Positions 1-9,882 of a DNA stretch of 32,934 nucleotides are shown piece by piece. Each line of letters begins with the position of its first letter. Positions within the stretch are counted from its first letter, which is position 1. Position numbers and translations under genes: made by a program. Source of the stretch: Ophiosphaerella korrae (taxonomy: Eukaryota; Ascomycota; Dothideomycetes; Pleosporales; Phaeosphaeriaceae); NCBI GenBank assembly GCA_028456385.1, contig JALNQF010000410.1, positions 1 to 32,934 on the forward strand. The letters run 5' to 3'. The notes under the pieces were generated by a model that saw only the letters and a list, made by a program, of their open reading frames with translations, did not search any database and had not been told where the DNA came from.

Positions 1-20
1 GTGGAAGGCTCGATGACTTT

Positions 21-199
21 CTATGGCCCCTGCGCGTCGGGCCCACTATTATCAGTCCCACTTGCACCCCCCTTGTACGACGTGGGCGGATCGAGCAGGT
101 AATCGTAAGCCGCCGGCAAGTGCCACAGCTGCTGTTCGAAGTCAACCTGCAGCAGGTATATGGTCGATTTCGTTACGATAGCATACGACGACATCTGAG
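21..199 (-). CDS. Possible C-terminal coding fragment, unknown protein
   Basis: An open minus-strand frame runs from the LTR junction near 200 down to a TAG stop at 21-23, encoding roughly 57 residues with a hydrophobic/aromatic start and a Gly/Ser/Asp-rich end. I recognise no domain. The LTR homology at 203-551 begins just upstream, so this could be the tail of a gene cut by the LTR. Equally it could be a chance ORF. The low confidence reflects the lack of any homologue or intron signal. Confidence 0.2.
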
Positions 200-202
200 C
201 AT

Positions 203-551
203 AAGAATTGGATTGGTTGAGTGCTCTTACTATCATCTGCCTGCTGGCTGCTATTGATATAATTCGTGATGTTCTTTGACTACTCTCCTGCCTCAGGGTT
301 GCCCTTTTGCGCGCGTCACCTGATGGCTCCTCTCCCGTCACAGCCCTGTCAAAGGGATGCGCCACAGCTGAGTCGGTGCATCGCAGCTGCGTCGGTGCAT
401 CACAGCTGGGTTAATGCATCGCAGTTGAGTTGGTGCGCTGCAGTTGAGTTGATGTGGTTGAGTTAGAGGCGAGCTAGCATCGCGCACTAGCATCTCGCAC
501 TAGCATCGCCAGATCGATCGTGAGATCTACCTCACCTCATCTCATCTGACA
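203..551 (+). mobile_element. Solo LTR copy L1, left end lost
   Basis: Its sequence matches the copies at 1865, 2715, 8807 and 28178: the ACTACTCTCCTGCCTCAGGG segment, then tandem 19-bp units (372-447), then CACCTCATCTCATCTGACA. The right terminus ATCTGACA lies at 544-551. The first 40 or so bases seen in the 28178 copy are missing, so the left end is truncated. On the minus strand the terminal TGTCAGATGA supplies the last codons and the TGA stop of the neighbouring gene (542-1863). Confidence 0.75.
372..447 (+). repeat. 19-bp tandem repeats inside LTR L1
   Basis: Four consecutive 19-bp units of the type GTCGGTGCATCGCAGCTGA lie at 372-390, 391-409, 410-428 and 429-447, followed by a shorter derivative. 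The same units, in different number and with substitutions, occur in the other LTR copies, which explains part of their length differences. Confidence 0.8.
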
Positions 552-1863
552 AATGACCTCGAAGCAGGTCCGAATGAAGTCGAGTTATCCACCCTGGCAG
601 TGTTCGGCGAAGCTGCTGCAGCTATGTTTAGCTGACCTAGTGATGTAACTGCATGAATCTTATTGACCGACGAATGTGTCGTTTGCAAGTGACCTGTTGC
701 CAAACTGGAGCTTGGACCCCACTCTCGATGTGAATTTGGTGTTTCGACTGGTTCCTGATCTACCACATAGCAGTTCCTAGAAGATGTAGGTGTACTATCG
801 CTAGGCGCAAGTAGTAAAGTGAAAGTAAAGGGGTCTTCTACAGCACGGAAAGATCCTACGTTCTGTTGCGCCTCTCGTCTTATATTTTGGTTCGCGTGTT
901 GCCCTTGCGGAACTAATACAACTAGAGCGAAACATCATCAATACGTACATTTAGAATCTTCTAATAGTGAGAACTTACCCTGGGATAGTAGGGTAGGGTT
1001 AAATATGGCATTAGGAACCGGAGCGATGGCCAGAGCCCCATTCGTCCAACTTCCCAACCTAGCATGAAGTGGGTCAGTGTGACCTGAAGAAGCCGCTACC
1101 TAGGGCGTTAGTAAAGGAACTCAAGGAAAGAGATCTCTGACCTACAACCTCTCACACTATGCGATCCTAAACGCTGTCGTTTTGAAGCTCTACAGTCTGG
1201 GGCTTGACTTTGGTAAATTTTAAAAGCGGATGCTAGAAATGGTGACAGGGTAGAAACTATTTTCAACGGCTCAGATAGCTCACTCGAGTCGAAATCATAT
1301 TTGAGTTCGGCATACTTCTTTGACTCTAGATGTCGATGCGCAATTGTGAAGAGACCCGATAGGCTATACTGATTCGGCAGTATAGCATCCTGAAGAGCAA
1401 GGTGCTTCAGTCCGTTCCTGATGGCAGAGCATACAATCGATCTGTCGGCTTCGAGGAAATAGTCCACGGTGTACTGTCGAATCGATCCAGCATTCCAGTC
1501 GTCGCACATGAATTCGTGAAGTCGAGTCGGGTGGGCGTTGATAAAGTCGATGGTCATACTCAGCTCTCCAAAGACACGCCGAAGCTCAGTTTGAAAATAC
1601 TTTGGTTCGGATTTTCCGCCGCTAAATCGGATATCAACGACACGATAATCATGCTTAGGAGTACCTCCAATCGCCTCCGCCGGGTTCTGGGAGCGACAGA
1701 ATTTTTCGAGCTCTCCAATCCGTTCCTTTACCGTATCGACGAAGCTACCTGGCCGGTGGGAGACCTTTCTCAGTTTTGCGACAAGTCTCTTGATGTTCTC
1801 TACTCGGAGTAATTCTTCATCGTCCGCCTCGCAAATAGTATTGACTGCTGCTGTGAGATCCAT
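542..1863 (-). CDS. Three-exon gene of unknown function, paralog of the 23.9-25.6 kb gene
   Basis: Exons 1863-1146, 1095-979 and 921-542 on the minus strand join in frame to about 404 aa. Intron 1 (1145-1096) has a GTAGGT donor, an ACTAAC branch and tandem acceptors CTAG/GTAG. Intron 2 (978-922) has a GTAAGT donor and a CTCTAG acceptor. Exon 1 (about 239 aa) aligns along its length with exon 1 of the 24-kb gene: LTAAxxT near the start, DYRxxDI in the middle, and IYxxQAP followed by a basic KRQR/KRKQ patch at the end. Intron 1 has the same position, phase and donor in both genes. The basic patch could be a nuclear localisation signal (inference). Exon 3 is Ser/Thr/Ala-rich and low in complexity. 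The ATG is one base from the LTR at 1865 and the stop lies inside LTR L1, so both ends have probably been replaced by LTRs and the true protein may have been longer. I cannot name the function. Confidence 0.65.
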
Positions 1864-1864
1864 C

Positions 1865-2231
1865 TGTCAGATTGATCGGCCACGGAGTTACTGGTGCGAA
1901 TTGAATGTAGAATAGAACTGATTGATTGCTCTGACTATCATCTACCTGCTGGCTGCTATTGATTAATCCGTGATGTTCTTTGATTACTCTCCTGCCTCAG
2001 GGTTGCCCTTGAACGCGCGCGTCACCTGATAGTTACTCTCCCGTCACAGCCCTATCAAAGGAATGCGCCACAGCTGAGTCTGTGCATCGCAGCTGAGTCG
2101 ATGCACTGCAGCCGAGTTGGTGCATCGCGGTTGAGTTGGTGCGCTGCAGTTGAGTTGATGTGGTTGAGTCAAAGGCGAGCTAGCATCGCCAGATCGATCG
2201 TGAGATCCACCTCACCTCATCTCATCTAACA
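1865..2231 (+). mobile_element. Solo LTR copy L2
   Basis: It begins TGTCAGAT (1865-1872) and ends ATCTAACA (2224-2231), 367 bp, with four internal 19-bp units. It matches the copy at 2715-3079 in inverted orientation. No target duplication survives: the flanks are CCATC and CTCTC. It directly abuts the start codon of the minus-strand gene at 1863. Confidence 0.8.
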
Positions 2232-2309
2232 CTCTCACAGCTCATGCCTGGATGGTCTGTGCACCCAGCATAGAGTTTAGCGACAGGGATAAGACGCCAC
2301 TAATCGACG

Positions 2310-2365
2310 ACCAATGATCAGCCCCCTTGTGGTTGGTACCAACCACAAGGGGGCTATTCATTGGT
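2310..2365. repeat. 56-bp near-perfect palindrome without a loop
   Basis: The arms are centred on GGTACC (2335-2340). The inner 36 bp (2320-2355) are perfectly self-complementary, and the outer 10 bp on each side match except for two positions. It sits between the inverted LTRs L2 and L3 in otherwise featureless DNA. It would extrude a strong hairpin or cruciform. Confidence 0.9.
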
Positions 2366-2714
2366 TATTATCGTGGTGCATTACACCGCACCGATGTCTC
2401 ATTCTTAAACTAGATGCTCAACTTGGCTATGATATGATTCATTTGCGCAGCCACATCCCGTCAACTCTCAGCCCGCCACCAGAGGGTTTTCTATTCCAAA
2501 GACCTTCTTCACTGTCGTCTAAGAAGGAGAACATCCACACCTTGAGGCCAAGATTGTAGCTTGACATGCATGTTCAACCAGTTCTATGCTATAAACATTA
2601 GTGGGACAGTCTCCATAGTCTAATTAGTATCCTATTGATAGGAGTGAAGCTGATGCCCCTATACATCAGCCGGAAGTAAAGTCGTCTCGAAAAGTAATGT
2701 TGCTTATGTTGTTG
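2366..2714. other. Intergenic, no supported gene
   Basis: This stretch separates the palindrome from LTR L3. I see no ORF with coding character, no transposon termini and no RNA gene. Confidence 0.5.
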
Positions 2715-3079
2715 TGTCAGATGAGATGAGGTGAGGTGGATCTTACGATCGATCTGGCGATGCTAGCTCGCCTTTGACTCAACCACATCAACTCAACTGC
2801 GGCGCACCAACTCAACCACGATGCACCAACTCAGCTGCAGTGCATTGACTCAGCTGCGATGTACCAACTCAGTTGTGGCGCATCTCTTTGACAGGGCTAT
2901 GACAGGAGAGGAGCCATCAGGTGACGCACGCAAAAGGGCAACCCTGAGGCAGGAGAGTAGTCAAAGAACATCACGAATTATATCAATAGCAGCCAGCAAG
3001 CAGATGATAGTTAGAGCAATCAATCAGTTCTATTCTACATTCAATTCGCATCAGTAACTCAGCAACGATAAATCTGACG
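2715..3079 (-). mobile_element. Solo LTR copy L3
   Basis: TGTCAGAT at 2715-2722 and ATCTGACG at 3072-3079 bound 365 bp that match L2 in inverse orientation. The flanking 5-mers are TGTTG (2710-2714) and CGTTG (3080-3084), a 5-bp target duplication with one C/T difference. The TG...CA-type ends plus a 5-bp duplication are those expected of a retroviral-type integrase. Confidence 0.8.
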
Positions 3080-3589
3080 CGTTGGCTTTCACTATGTGCT
3101 CTTTCATGGCAGTATCGCCCAGTGGTTGCGAGCTACATGAGTCACAGGATGGCGCTGAAGAGACAAGCGTAATATCCTAGATGCGAGGGCGCTGCGTAAG
3201 TGACCCAATGATGTGCACCGCAACGCGTAAACCTTGGAAGCCATCTGCGAGCGCCATGAACGTGCGAGCTATATCATGCATGATCCCCGACCAGGTTGAG
3301 AGGTCCTTCAACTATACTCTCACCGCTCTTCAGTCCTTCACCGGTTCTCTTTCAGTCTTTGCCTTTATTACACGAAGTCCTACAATGGGCTTTTCCGGCA
3401 TAGCGGCGCCTCCCATTGTCTTGAGTACATGCCCTATTTTCGAAGAATTGTATTTATGCTTCGCCGGTCGCGTCGTCGCAAGGTCCCTTCTACATCCTTG
3501 TCGATTTTATCCACATAAAAAGTGTAGCAGCCGTCGCCAAATTAGACGTCGGCCGACTGGACCACGACTTGTTTCTCTAACACGGCGGC

Positions 3590-4910
3590 TACGTGCTGGT
3601 GTTACATTGTTACGGGACATGACTAAGGAAGCTAGCCTCCTTACTATATATAGCACTAGCCTACCGTAGCTTAGTTGAGGGAACATCACAATATCAATCA
3701 TACATCTTGACTACGTTATCCATCGATCCCTCACAGCTGGTAGCTCAGCTCAGTTTTTTTATCTCACGCTTAGCCAACTACGGCAAAGCTCCTTTTCGCG
3801 TTATATGGCGGCCCTGCCCCCGATCCTCTCCCCTGAGATTGACGGATCTGCGAAACGCCACGGTTGAGTCTGAACTCCCGCGGCACATATTCTCAGCCTG
3901 GCAGAGCCTACAGCTCCTAGACGTTGACTGCGACTCTGGCGCACATGAGAAACCTGCATCGATTGAAGAACTTGGCGATTACATTATAATTGCGCAGGCG
4001 TTCAACTACGTTACAAGTTCTCCTTGAGAAGGAGCGCTACCGCGCTGAGACCGCTGCTGCTAAACCACGGTTGAAAACACCACCGCTACCCGAGACACTG
4101 TTGTCAGAGCATACAATATCACAGCATACGCCGCCTCCTTACAAACAGCCCATAGCTCTATCCCGGCAGACTTGCACGCCGCTGCTGTTGCACTCCTTTA
4201 AAGGAAAACGATCACTAGTATTCAGTTCCCAACTAACGGAACCCGGTATTAACACACGCCTAGACGCCCTTCCTTTGAAGACAACGCTCAGCTCGGCTAC
4301 CCTACTGCTTGGATCGTTGCTGTCGAAGGCAAACGACCAGCGACCGCAGCACTCCGAAAGGAACTTGAGATTTTCCGGCAACGAATTCAACCCGCTCCGG
4401 CACCTGACCAAGCTGGGCCCGAAGCAGACCAGCCCGACCCTATTCAAGCTGCTCCGGTACCCAAACTCTCCAACCGATTTGAGTTCACCAATTACCAAGA
4501 CACAACAGACTCGCAGCTCCTCAGCATCAGTTGAATCACCACGAGCACTCCGTCGCAACCTTGCTGAACTAGTCCCATCTCCAGTAGACTCTCTTTTGAT
4601 CTCCTCCCCATATCTAGGTCGAGCATCCTCTCCGCCTTTGGAAGGTTCCCCCTCTCCGTTACCAAACCTGGACCAGCTGTTGCCAGCACTCTGGGAGGAA
4701 ACCTCTTTCAGCCTGGCTCCACGCATCACTCTGGCCGTTTCAGCTCCCACGTCCCATACTCGACGCAAAAGAACACGCATAGGAAGGACAGAGAGACTTT
4801 CTCTCAATCCTACAGCACCAGACATGTCAACCAGACAACCCGATACGTCCCCGGTCTTGCCCCGTCATAATGACCAGGCTGAACTTCTGGCCGCACTCTC
4901 ACGGACAGAC
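3590..4910 (+). pseudogene. Degenerate retroelement-like region (leader plus gag-like ORFs)
   Basis: A TATATATAG box at 3645-3653 lies in a promoter-like stretch (3590-3705). It is followed by an ORF from 3707 (106 aa) and overlapping frames from 3990 to about 4900. These frames include charged, coil-like pieces (LEKERYRAETAAAKPRL near 4020; another with ALRKELEIFRQR near 4345) and long Pro/Ser-rich tracts. This layout resembles a decayed LTR-retrotransposon leader and gag, but I found no zinc knuckle, protease or reverse transcriptase, so the call is an inference. The downstream end meets the GC-rich glutamate 5-kinase pseudogene abruptly. Confidence 0.3.
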
Positions 4911-4919
4911 ACAACCCTC

Positions 4920-6079
4920 ATGGCGGTGCACATGCGCAAGCTGCCTGGCCAGTTGACCATTGTCATCAAGCCGGGCACGTCGTCGATTGTGGACGAAAAG
5001 ACGCACTAGCCGCTGCTCTCCATCCTGTCGCTGATTGTCGAGACGGCATGCCAGCTGCGCGCCGACGGCCACCGCGTCGTCGTCTCCTCGGGGGCAATTG
5101 GCGTGGGCCTGCGGCGCATGAAGCTGCCCCGGCGGCCCAAGCATCTGCCGCAGGTGCAAGCCCTCGCGGCAATTAGGCAGTGCCGGCTGATGTCGCTCTG
5201 GGACCAGTTGTTTGGCAACCTGCAGCAGCCCATCGCCTAGGTGCTGCTCACGCGCAACGACATTGCCGACCGCACGCAGCACCAGAATGCGCAGAACGCC
5301 TTCATCGAGCTGCTGGGCATGGGCGTCATTCCCATTGTCAACGAGAACGACACCCTGGCCGTCACCGAGATCAAGTTTGGCGACAACGACACCCTGAGCG
5401 CCATCACCGCCGGGCATGGTGCAGGCCGACTACCTGTTCCTCATGACCGACGTCGACTGTCTCTACGATAAGAACCGGCGCTCGCACCCGGACGCCCAGC
5501 CCATTGCCGTCGTCGATGACATTGCCGACCTGGCCGCTGACGTCACCTCTACTAGTGGCGCCCTAGGCACCGCGGCATGAGCACCAAGATTGTCGCCGCC
5601 CGCCGCCGCCAGTAGACCCCGAGCCCGTGCCCCTCCACACCCGCGTCCTCCCCATCGCGCATCCCATCCGCGACCGCTACTTCTGGATCCTGCACGGCCT
5701 CGCTCCTCATGGATCCATATACATTGACCAGGGCGCCTGGCACGCCCTGCACGACAAGGCCGGCCTGCTGCCCGTGGGCATTGTGCATGTCGACGGCCCA
5801 AGCCCTCTTCCCCCTCCTCGCCGCAGCCAGCCTCCCAACCCACCACCCCACCGCATCCTCTCGCTCCGTGCACGCTCCCATCCCCTGCGCCACCCCCTAC
5901 CACCCACACCATCATATCTAAGCCCGCAGCGCCCTGCTTTCGAACACACCCAGTCCTCGAGCAGCCAAATCATATCTCCACCGCCGTACAAGCTCCACAA
6001 TCCAGCGCCCCTCGAAATTGGGCGAGCAGCTGTGAATTACTTGGCAACTGAAATTAGGAGGATTGCGACTAATCCATGA
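4920..6079 (+). pseudogene. PRO1: Glutamate 5-kinase (gamma-glutamyl kinase) pseudogene
   Basis: In proline synthesis the intact enzyme phosphorylates glutamate to gamma-glutamyl phosphate. Recognisable pieces come in the family order: the N-terminal TIVIKPGTSSIVDEK (about 4950-5000), the SSGAIGVGLRRM loop (about 5085-5120), [12 protein letters not shown], the core [16 protein letters not shown] and [11 protein letters not shown] (about 5325-5410), and [16 protein letters not shown] (about 5428-5475). A PUA-like C-terminus follows in another frame, with RDRYFWILHGLAPHG and KAGLLPVGIV (about 5668-5790) and EIGRAAVNYLATEI near 6018-6060. Disabling changes are TAG at 5007-5009, TAG at 5238-5240 (CAG expected), a one-base insertion near 5415, a one-base loss near 5570, a deletion of the linker between kinase and PUA, and about 180 bp of C-rich sequence inserted in the PUA part. 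No introns are seen. The high-GC patch contrasts with its surroundings. An intact gene presumably exists elsewhere. Confidence 0.9.
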
Positions 6080-6609
6080 GGTTGATTTAGTCGCGAGAGA
6101 CTAACGCGCTGAAGAGATGAGGACAAAAGTCTGCACCGAACACACCCAGTTTACGTCCATCCAAATTCAGTAACGCTGGCGCGCGCCGCCGCTGCGGCCT
6201 CGGCCACCTACTCGGGCCAACTACCCGGCGCGCTGAGGGTCGCGCTGGCCGTCTTAGCGCGCCGCACCGAACAGGCCCTTAGTCTCGGTATCTAGTCCAT
6301 CTTGGCATATCCGGGGAATCGGGTCATGTCGATGCGGGGAATCATGCAACTGCGCCAAGACGTTGCTCACCATCACGCGCAGCCACATTCCCAGCAGCGA
6401 CCCTCCAATAATTCCTTCTTCCTTCCAAGAGGCTCTCCGTCTACTCTCGCCGTCCAAAGTCTTCGGTCTTTCAGTCTCCAACTTCTCCAGCAGGTGTAGT
6501 TAACATTTCTAGCTGCCTTCTTAAACTTGCAAACCGATCATCTACGCTTTTATCGATTCTCAAAGGTATAGCACTAAGTTTTTCCTTATTAAATTATACC
6601 TGACCTACC
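6080..6609. other. No assignable gene; short minus-strand ORF at 6254-6481
   Basis: A 75-aa minus-strand ORF (6254-6481) contains a hydrophobic stretch followed by a His/Asp/Pro-rich segment. It may be a coding remnant, but I recognise no family, and no splice sites extend it convincingly. Confidence 0.3.
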
Positions 6610-6843
6610 ATGAAGATGTGCGACGATGTCAATGCAATTTTTCTATGTGCGGCGAGACACAGAGACCCAATTAATAATCCCAACGGTCTTGCTTTCAAAC
6701 ATATTGCGAGATGCCAACAAGCTATGAACGCTAATACTACGTGCCCTCCCGGCCAACGTCAAGTTGCGCATGTGGTGCAAGAGGATGAGCCGGAGAGGGA
6801 CTGCCCAGCATGCCGAGGAGAGACTCCACCAGAGACACCTTAG
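6610..6843 (+). CDS. Small cysteine-rich protein, 77 aa
   Basis: The ATG at 6610 opens a compact ORF with Cys residues at 4, 13, 35 and 45 and a terminal CPAC. The pattern starts MCxx...FLCAARH. It resembles the many short fungal proteins with a C/H-rich, probably zinc-binding layout, although I cannot name the family. There is no signal peptide, so a secreted effector is unlikely. The ORF is intronless with a TAG stop at 6841-6843. Function unknown. Confidence 0.4.
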   Translation: MKMCDDVNAIFLCAARHRDPINNPNGLAFKHIARCQQAMNANTTCPPGQRQVAHVVQEDEPERDCPACRGETPPETP

Positions 6844-7049
6844 GAATAATTGCACAAACTTAAGAGTCATGAATTGATAATTGATGCACTTGTAATCAAA
6901 CCTGTTTCTTTTAACGACTTCCTCAATGCTTCTGCAATCTCTTGTTCTCTTCGACCCCCCCAGCAGAACATTGCGCAGTAACTCTTCGCGTCAGGAAGCC
7001 AAGCATCGCGCTTAACAAACATCCTAAATACAGTAAGCATACCTATTAA

Positions 7050-7484
7050 TCAATCTAGTAAGCTATCCCACCATTGATTATCTACCAAGCTAGCTTGGTA
7101 GACATGGTGCAGAATTCTTGCTAGTAGCTCCTGCTTTTCTAGGTTGCATGCAACGTTGAGATCGTAGATAAACCACCGCTTGACTGGTTTATCAGAATCA
7201 AACCCATGTGGAATATGAACAGCATCAAATTCTGACGCTGTTACTTGTGTATTGAACGACCTCCCAAGAATATTTGTGCAGAATATCTCCCCAAGGGTGA
7301 TCGGGCGGCGACACGGGTCCCCTGGTATATCTGTTACGCGGGCTCGAATGATGATACGAGATTCGTTTCCGTCGCATTCCATGAGCTTTATGGCTGGCGA
7401 GTAAAGAAGAAGTGGATGGCGAGTTGGGTCAAGTGCAGTTGAAAACGAGGAACGTCGAAGGCGGTACGGTTCTGAACGGCACAC
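7050..7484 (-). CDS. Hypothetical protein, 144 aa, probably 5'-incomplete
   Basis: An open minus-strand frame with balanced composition and an acidic/hydrophobic C-terminal half (FIYDLNVACNLEKQELLARI, ending QWWDSLLD). A second plausible coding stretch (LNRINTLTELKAATRVPF) lies just upstream in a different frame (about 7525-7430), so an intron or frameshift may separate two exons. No domain was recognised. The 22-bp palindrome at 7081-7102 falls within the coding part. Confidence 0.35.
   Translation of the reverse strand: MCRSEPYRLRRSSFSTALDPTRHPLLLYSPAIKLMECDGNESRIIIRARVTDIPGDPCRRPITLGEIFCTNILGRSFNTQVTASEFDAVHIPHGFDSDKPVKRWFIYDLNVACNLEKQELLARILHHVYQASLVDNQWWDSLLD
7081..7102. repeat. 22-bp perfect palindrome
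   Basis: The sequence around CCAAGCTAGCTTGG is self-complementary over 22 bp. It lies inside a candidate coding region, so it may be coincidental. Confidence 0.5.
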
Positions 7485-7489
7485 GAGTG

Positions 7490-8806
7490 GCAGCTTTCAG
7501 TTCGGTAAGGGTATTGATTCGGTTCAAAGTCGTTGTTGGGTCAGAAAATTCAGGTTGATATTACTGAGCATCGCGGAGGCATGACTGTTTGATGGGTAGC
7601 CATCAGTCATTGCAGGCGCTTGTGCTGACTCAGCAGAGCTGCCAAGAACTTAAGCCGCCGAAGGATGCCGAGATCCACATGGAGCCGCCTGTCTCTGTGT
7701 GGTCGCCCTCTACCTGTGCAATGTCGACGCGCACCACTAGTTCCAAGCGTCCGAGACGCAATAGCAACACCGAACCCTTGCCTACCTATAGCGTATCGGC
7801 GGCTAGAGCGGCCTCAAATGCGAGCGCGCTGGTGCTACCAGAGGCCCTATCGAGTGAATAGCTCATCGCGCGATAATATCGCCGTACTGACTTCTATATC
7901 ACCTCCGACGATAACGGAACCGAGCTCAGGGCTGGCGGCACCACCACCGCGGAGAGTGGGGCATGTCATAGCGCGGTTGGAAGACCGGCTGGATAGAGGC
8001 TGGATACCGGGGTGGCTGCGGGAGGAGCAGCCAATCGGGGAAGACCAGGACTTTGGTTACCAAAGGATTGGGCCTCATACCGGGAGAGCACGGCGCGTAG
8101 CCTCTCGGACCTGGACGTTGACGGTGAAGAGCGTGACGGAGGATTTGGCTGAACATAAGGGTCCGATCCGACTTTATTTACTGCCCAGCCTATAAACATT
8201 GGTACCCCGTTCACTGCATTGCTTTCCTCCGCATTGATCTTCACCCCCATCGTCGTCAAGGTAGTCGGTGTCATCACTAGCAGCATCGCCGTCGGGGCTA
8301 CTCGTCCAGTCCGCATTAAACAGCGTCGGGCCTTTGCGGTTACATGCGCCCGAAGCACCATCGTCATATCGGTACCCTAGTGGCGTCCATGAATCCAACG
8401 ATAGCTGCATCATTCGGATGACTTTGCCTTCACTGCCGAGGAGCTTGCGATATAAGGCTATCGGGTTGAGAGACAAATTCGACTCGCTGCAACACAGTTG
8501 CTATCACAATCGACGAGCCCTCTAGCACACGACACTAATAAGCCATGTTGGCACTGGATCCATGGTTTTTGTCGGTTCGACCTCTAGCCTTCGTTCTCGG
8601 AGAGGATGTTCGTAGAGAGCAAGGCCTAGTCACGGTATTTGTTCTGGCTTTAGGCAGTTGACAGGGCTGGGACAACATTACATTTTGCGATGTCCTCGTA
8701 GGCATCGCGCTCTAGCCTCGTCTAAGGGTAGTCCGTGATAGGCTGTGCCCCTTCTTCCAATCGCTGCGTTTACTTCGTCAAGACGTTTTTGCTGGAGGCC
8801 TACTGG
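7490..8806. other. No supported gene
   Basis: Several overlapping ORFs on both strands (for example 7665-8195 plus and 8174-8476 minus) compete, and none shows a recognisable domain, splice pattern or consistent codon use. The 100-aa minus-strand ORF at 8174-8476 has an Asp-rich tract and may be a coding remnant. Confidence 0.4.
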
Positions 8807-9163
8807 TGTCGCATGAGATGAGGTGACGTTGATCGCAGCGATGCTAGTGCTAGTGCGCGATGCTAGCTCGCCTCTAACTCAGCTACATCAACTCAACCAC
8901 ATCAACTCAACCACGGCGCACCAACTCAACTGCGATGCATCAACTCAGCTGCAGTGTATCGACTCAGCTGCGATGCACCGACTCAGCTGTAGCGCATCCC
9001 TTGGACAGTGCTGTGACAGGAGAGGAGCTATCGGGTGACGCACGCAAAAGGGCAACCGTGGGGCAGGAGAGTAATCAGAGAACATCACGAATTATATCAA
9101 TAGCAGCCAGCAGGCAGATGATAGGCAGAGCACTCAATGAACTCAATTCTTACCTCTACGGCA
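8807..9163 (-). mobile_element. Solo LTR copy L4, one end truncated
   Basis: TGTCGCATGAGATGAGG at 8807 corresponds to TGTCAGATGAGATGAGG of L3 with two changes, and the copy continues through the 19-bp unit array and the CAGGAGAG segment to ACCTCTAC near 9163. The last 40 or so bases expected from the 28178 copy are replaced by GGCATATGCATCTGCGC. The same flank follows the partial copy near 19958. Confidence 0.75.
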
Positions 9164-9196
9164 TATGCATCTGCGCATTTCTCACCTCATACATCT

Positions 9197-9877
9197 TGTC
9201 AGATTGAACCCTCACTTGACGGAATCTGAGTAGACGAGCCAGTCGGCATGCGAGTGGACGAGCCAGTGAGAGCCACTCAGCAGAGCCGCTGCCAAACTGC
9301 AAGCGACCGCGGCAGCACGTCAATCAGATGCCAGCGGCAGCGCATCGCAGCACTGCTAGCTTTGACGCTGGCAGCCATGACGTTGATGGCCGATCGCGAT
9401 CTAGATGGCGATCGTGGGGCACGCACGCGCCGAGAAGCCACTAGCTCAAACTCAAAACCAATGCGCCGGACCAACAGCAACGCGCCAACTCAGCCATGCC
9501 GGAGCAATCCGGCAACTCTGCAACCCTCTGCAAAGGAGCCAATATACCAGTATCAGCCTCATGGCAAGCCCATAGCCGAGCTTCATTAATGGATCGCACA
9601 TGGAAAGGGATGAGCAACGTTGTACGTTGCTGCACCAAAGATAGCTGCATCTCAACAAGGGATGCTGAGGGTCTGAGCCGAAGCCCACTCGAGAGACTCA
9701 GCCGAGAGGGCTGCGGCGTAGATACATAAGATAGACTGCAGAGCCAGAGGCCGGGAGGGGCACGAGAGCAATCAACAAATCACTGAGTTTACTCACTTCA
9801 ATCAACTCAATCCATCTACTCATTACCTCACTTCACATCGATTTTGTGCACATCATATTTGACATCAAAATCTGACA
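9197..9877 (+). mobile_element. Solo LTR-like element L5, 681 bp, perfect 5-bp target duplication
   Basis: TGTCAGAT (9197-9204) and ATCTGACA (9870-9877) form terminal inverted repeats. The 5-mer CATCT occurs immediately outside on both sides (9192-9196 and 9878-9882). The subterminal TTTGATGTCA motif is shared, inverted, with the element at 21487. ORFs inside it (9248-9729) have no recognisable product and are probably non-coding. Confidence 0.8.
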
Positions 9878-9882
9878 CATCT

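Noticed and set aside
3181..3669. 162-aa plus-strand ORF
   Set aside because: Composition is patchy (Arg-rich end), there is no domain, and its 3' end overlaps a TATA-bearing promoter-like segment; probably chance.
9248..9729. Possible protein-coding ORFs of 113 and 77 aa
   Set aside because: They lie wholly within the 681-bp LTR-like element L5 and show no domain or conserved frame.
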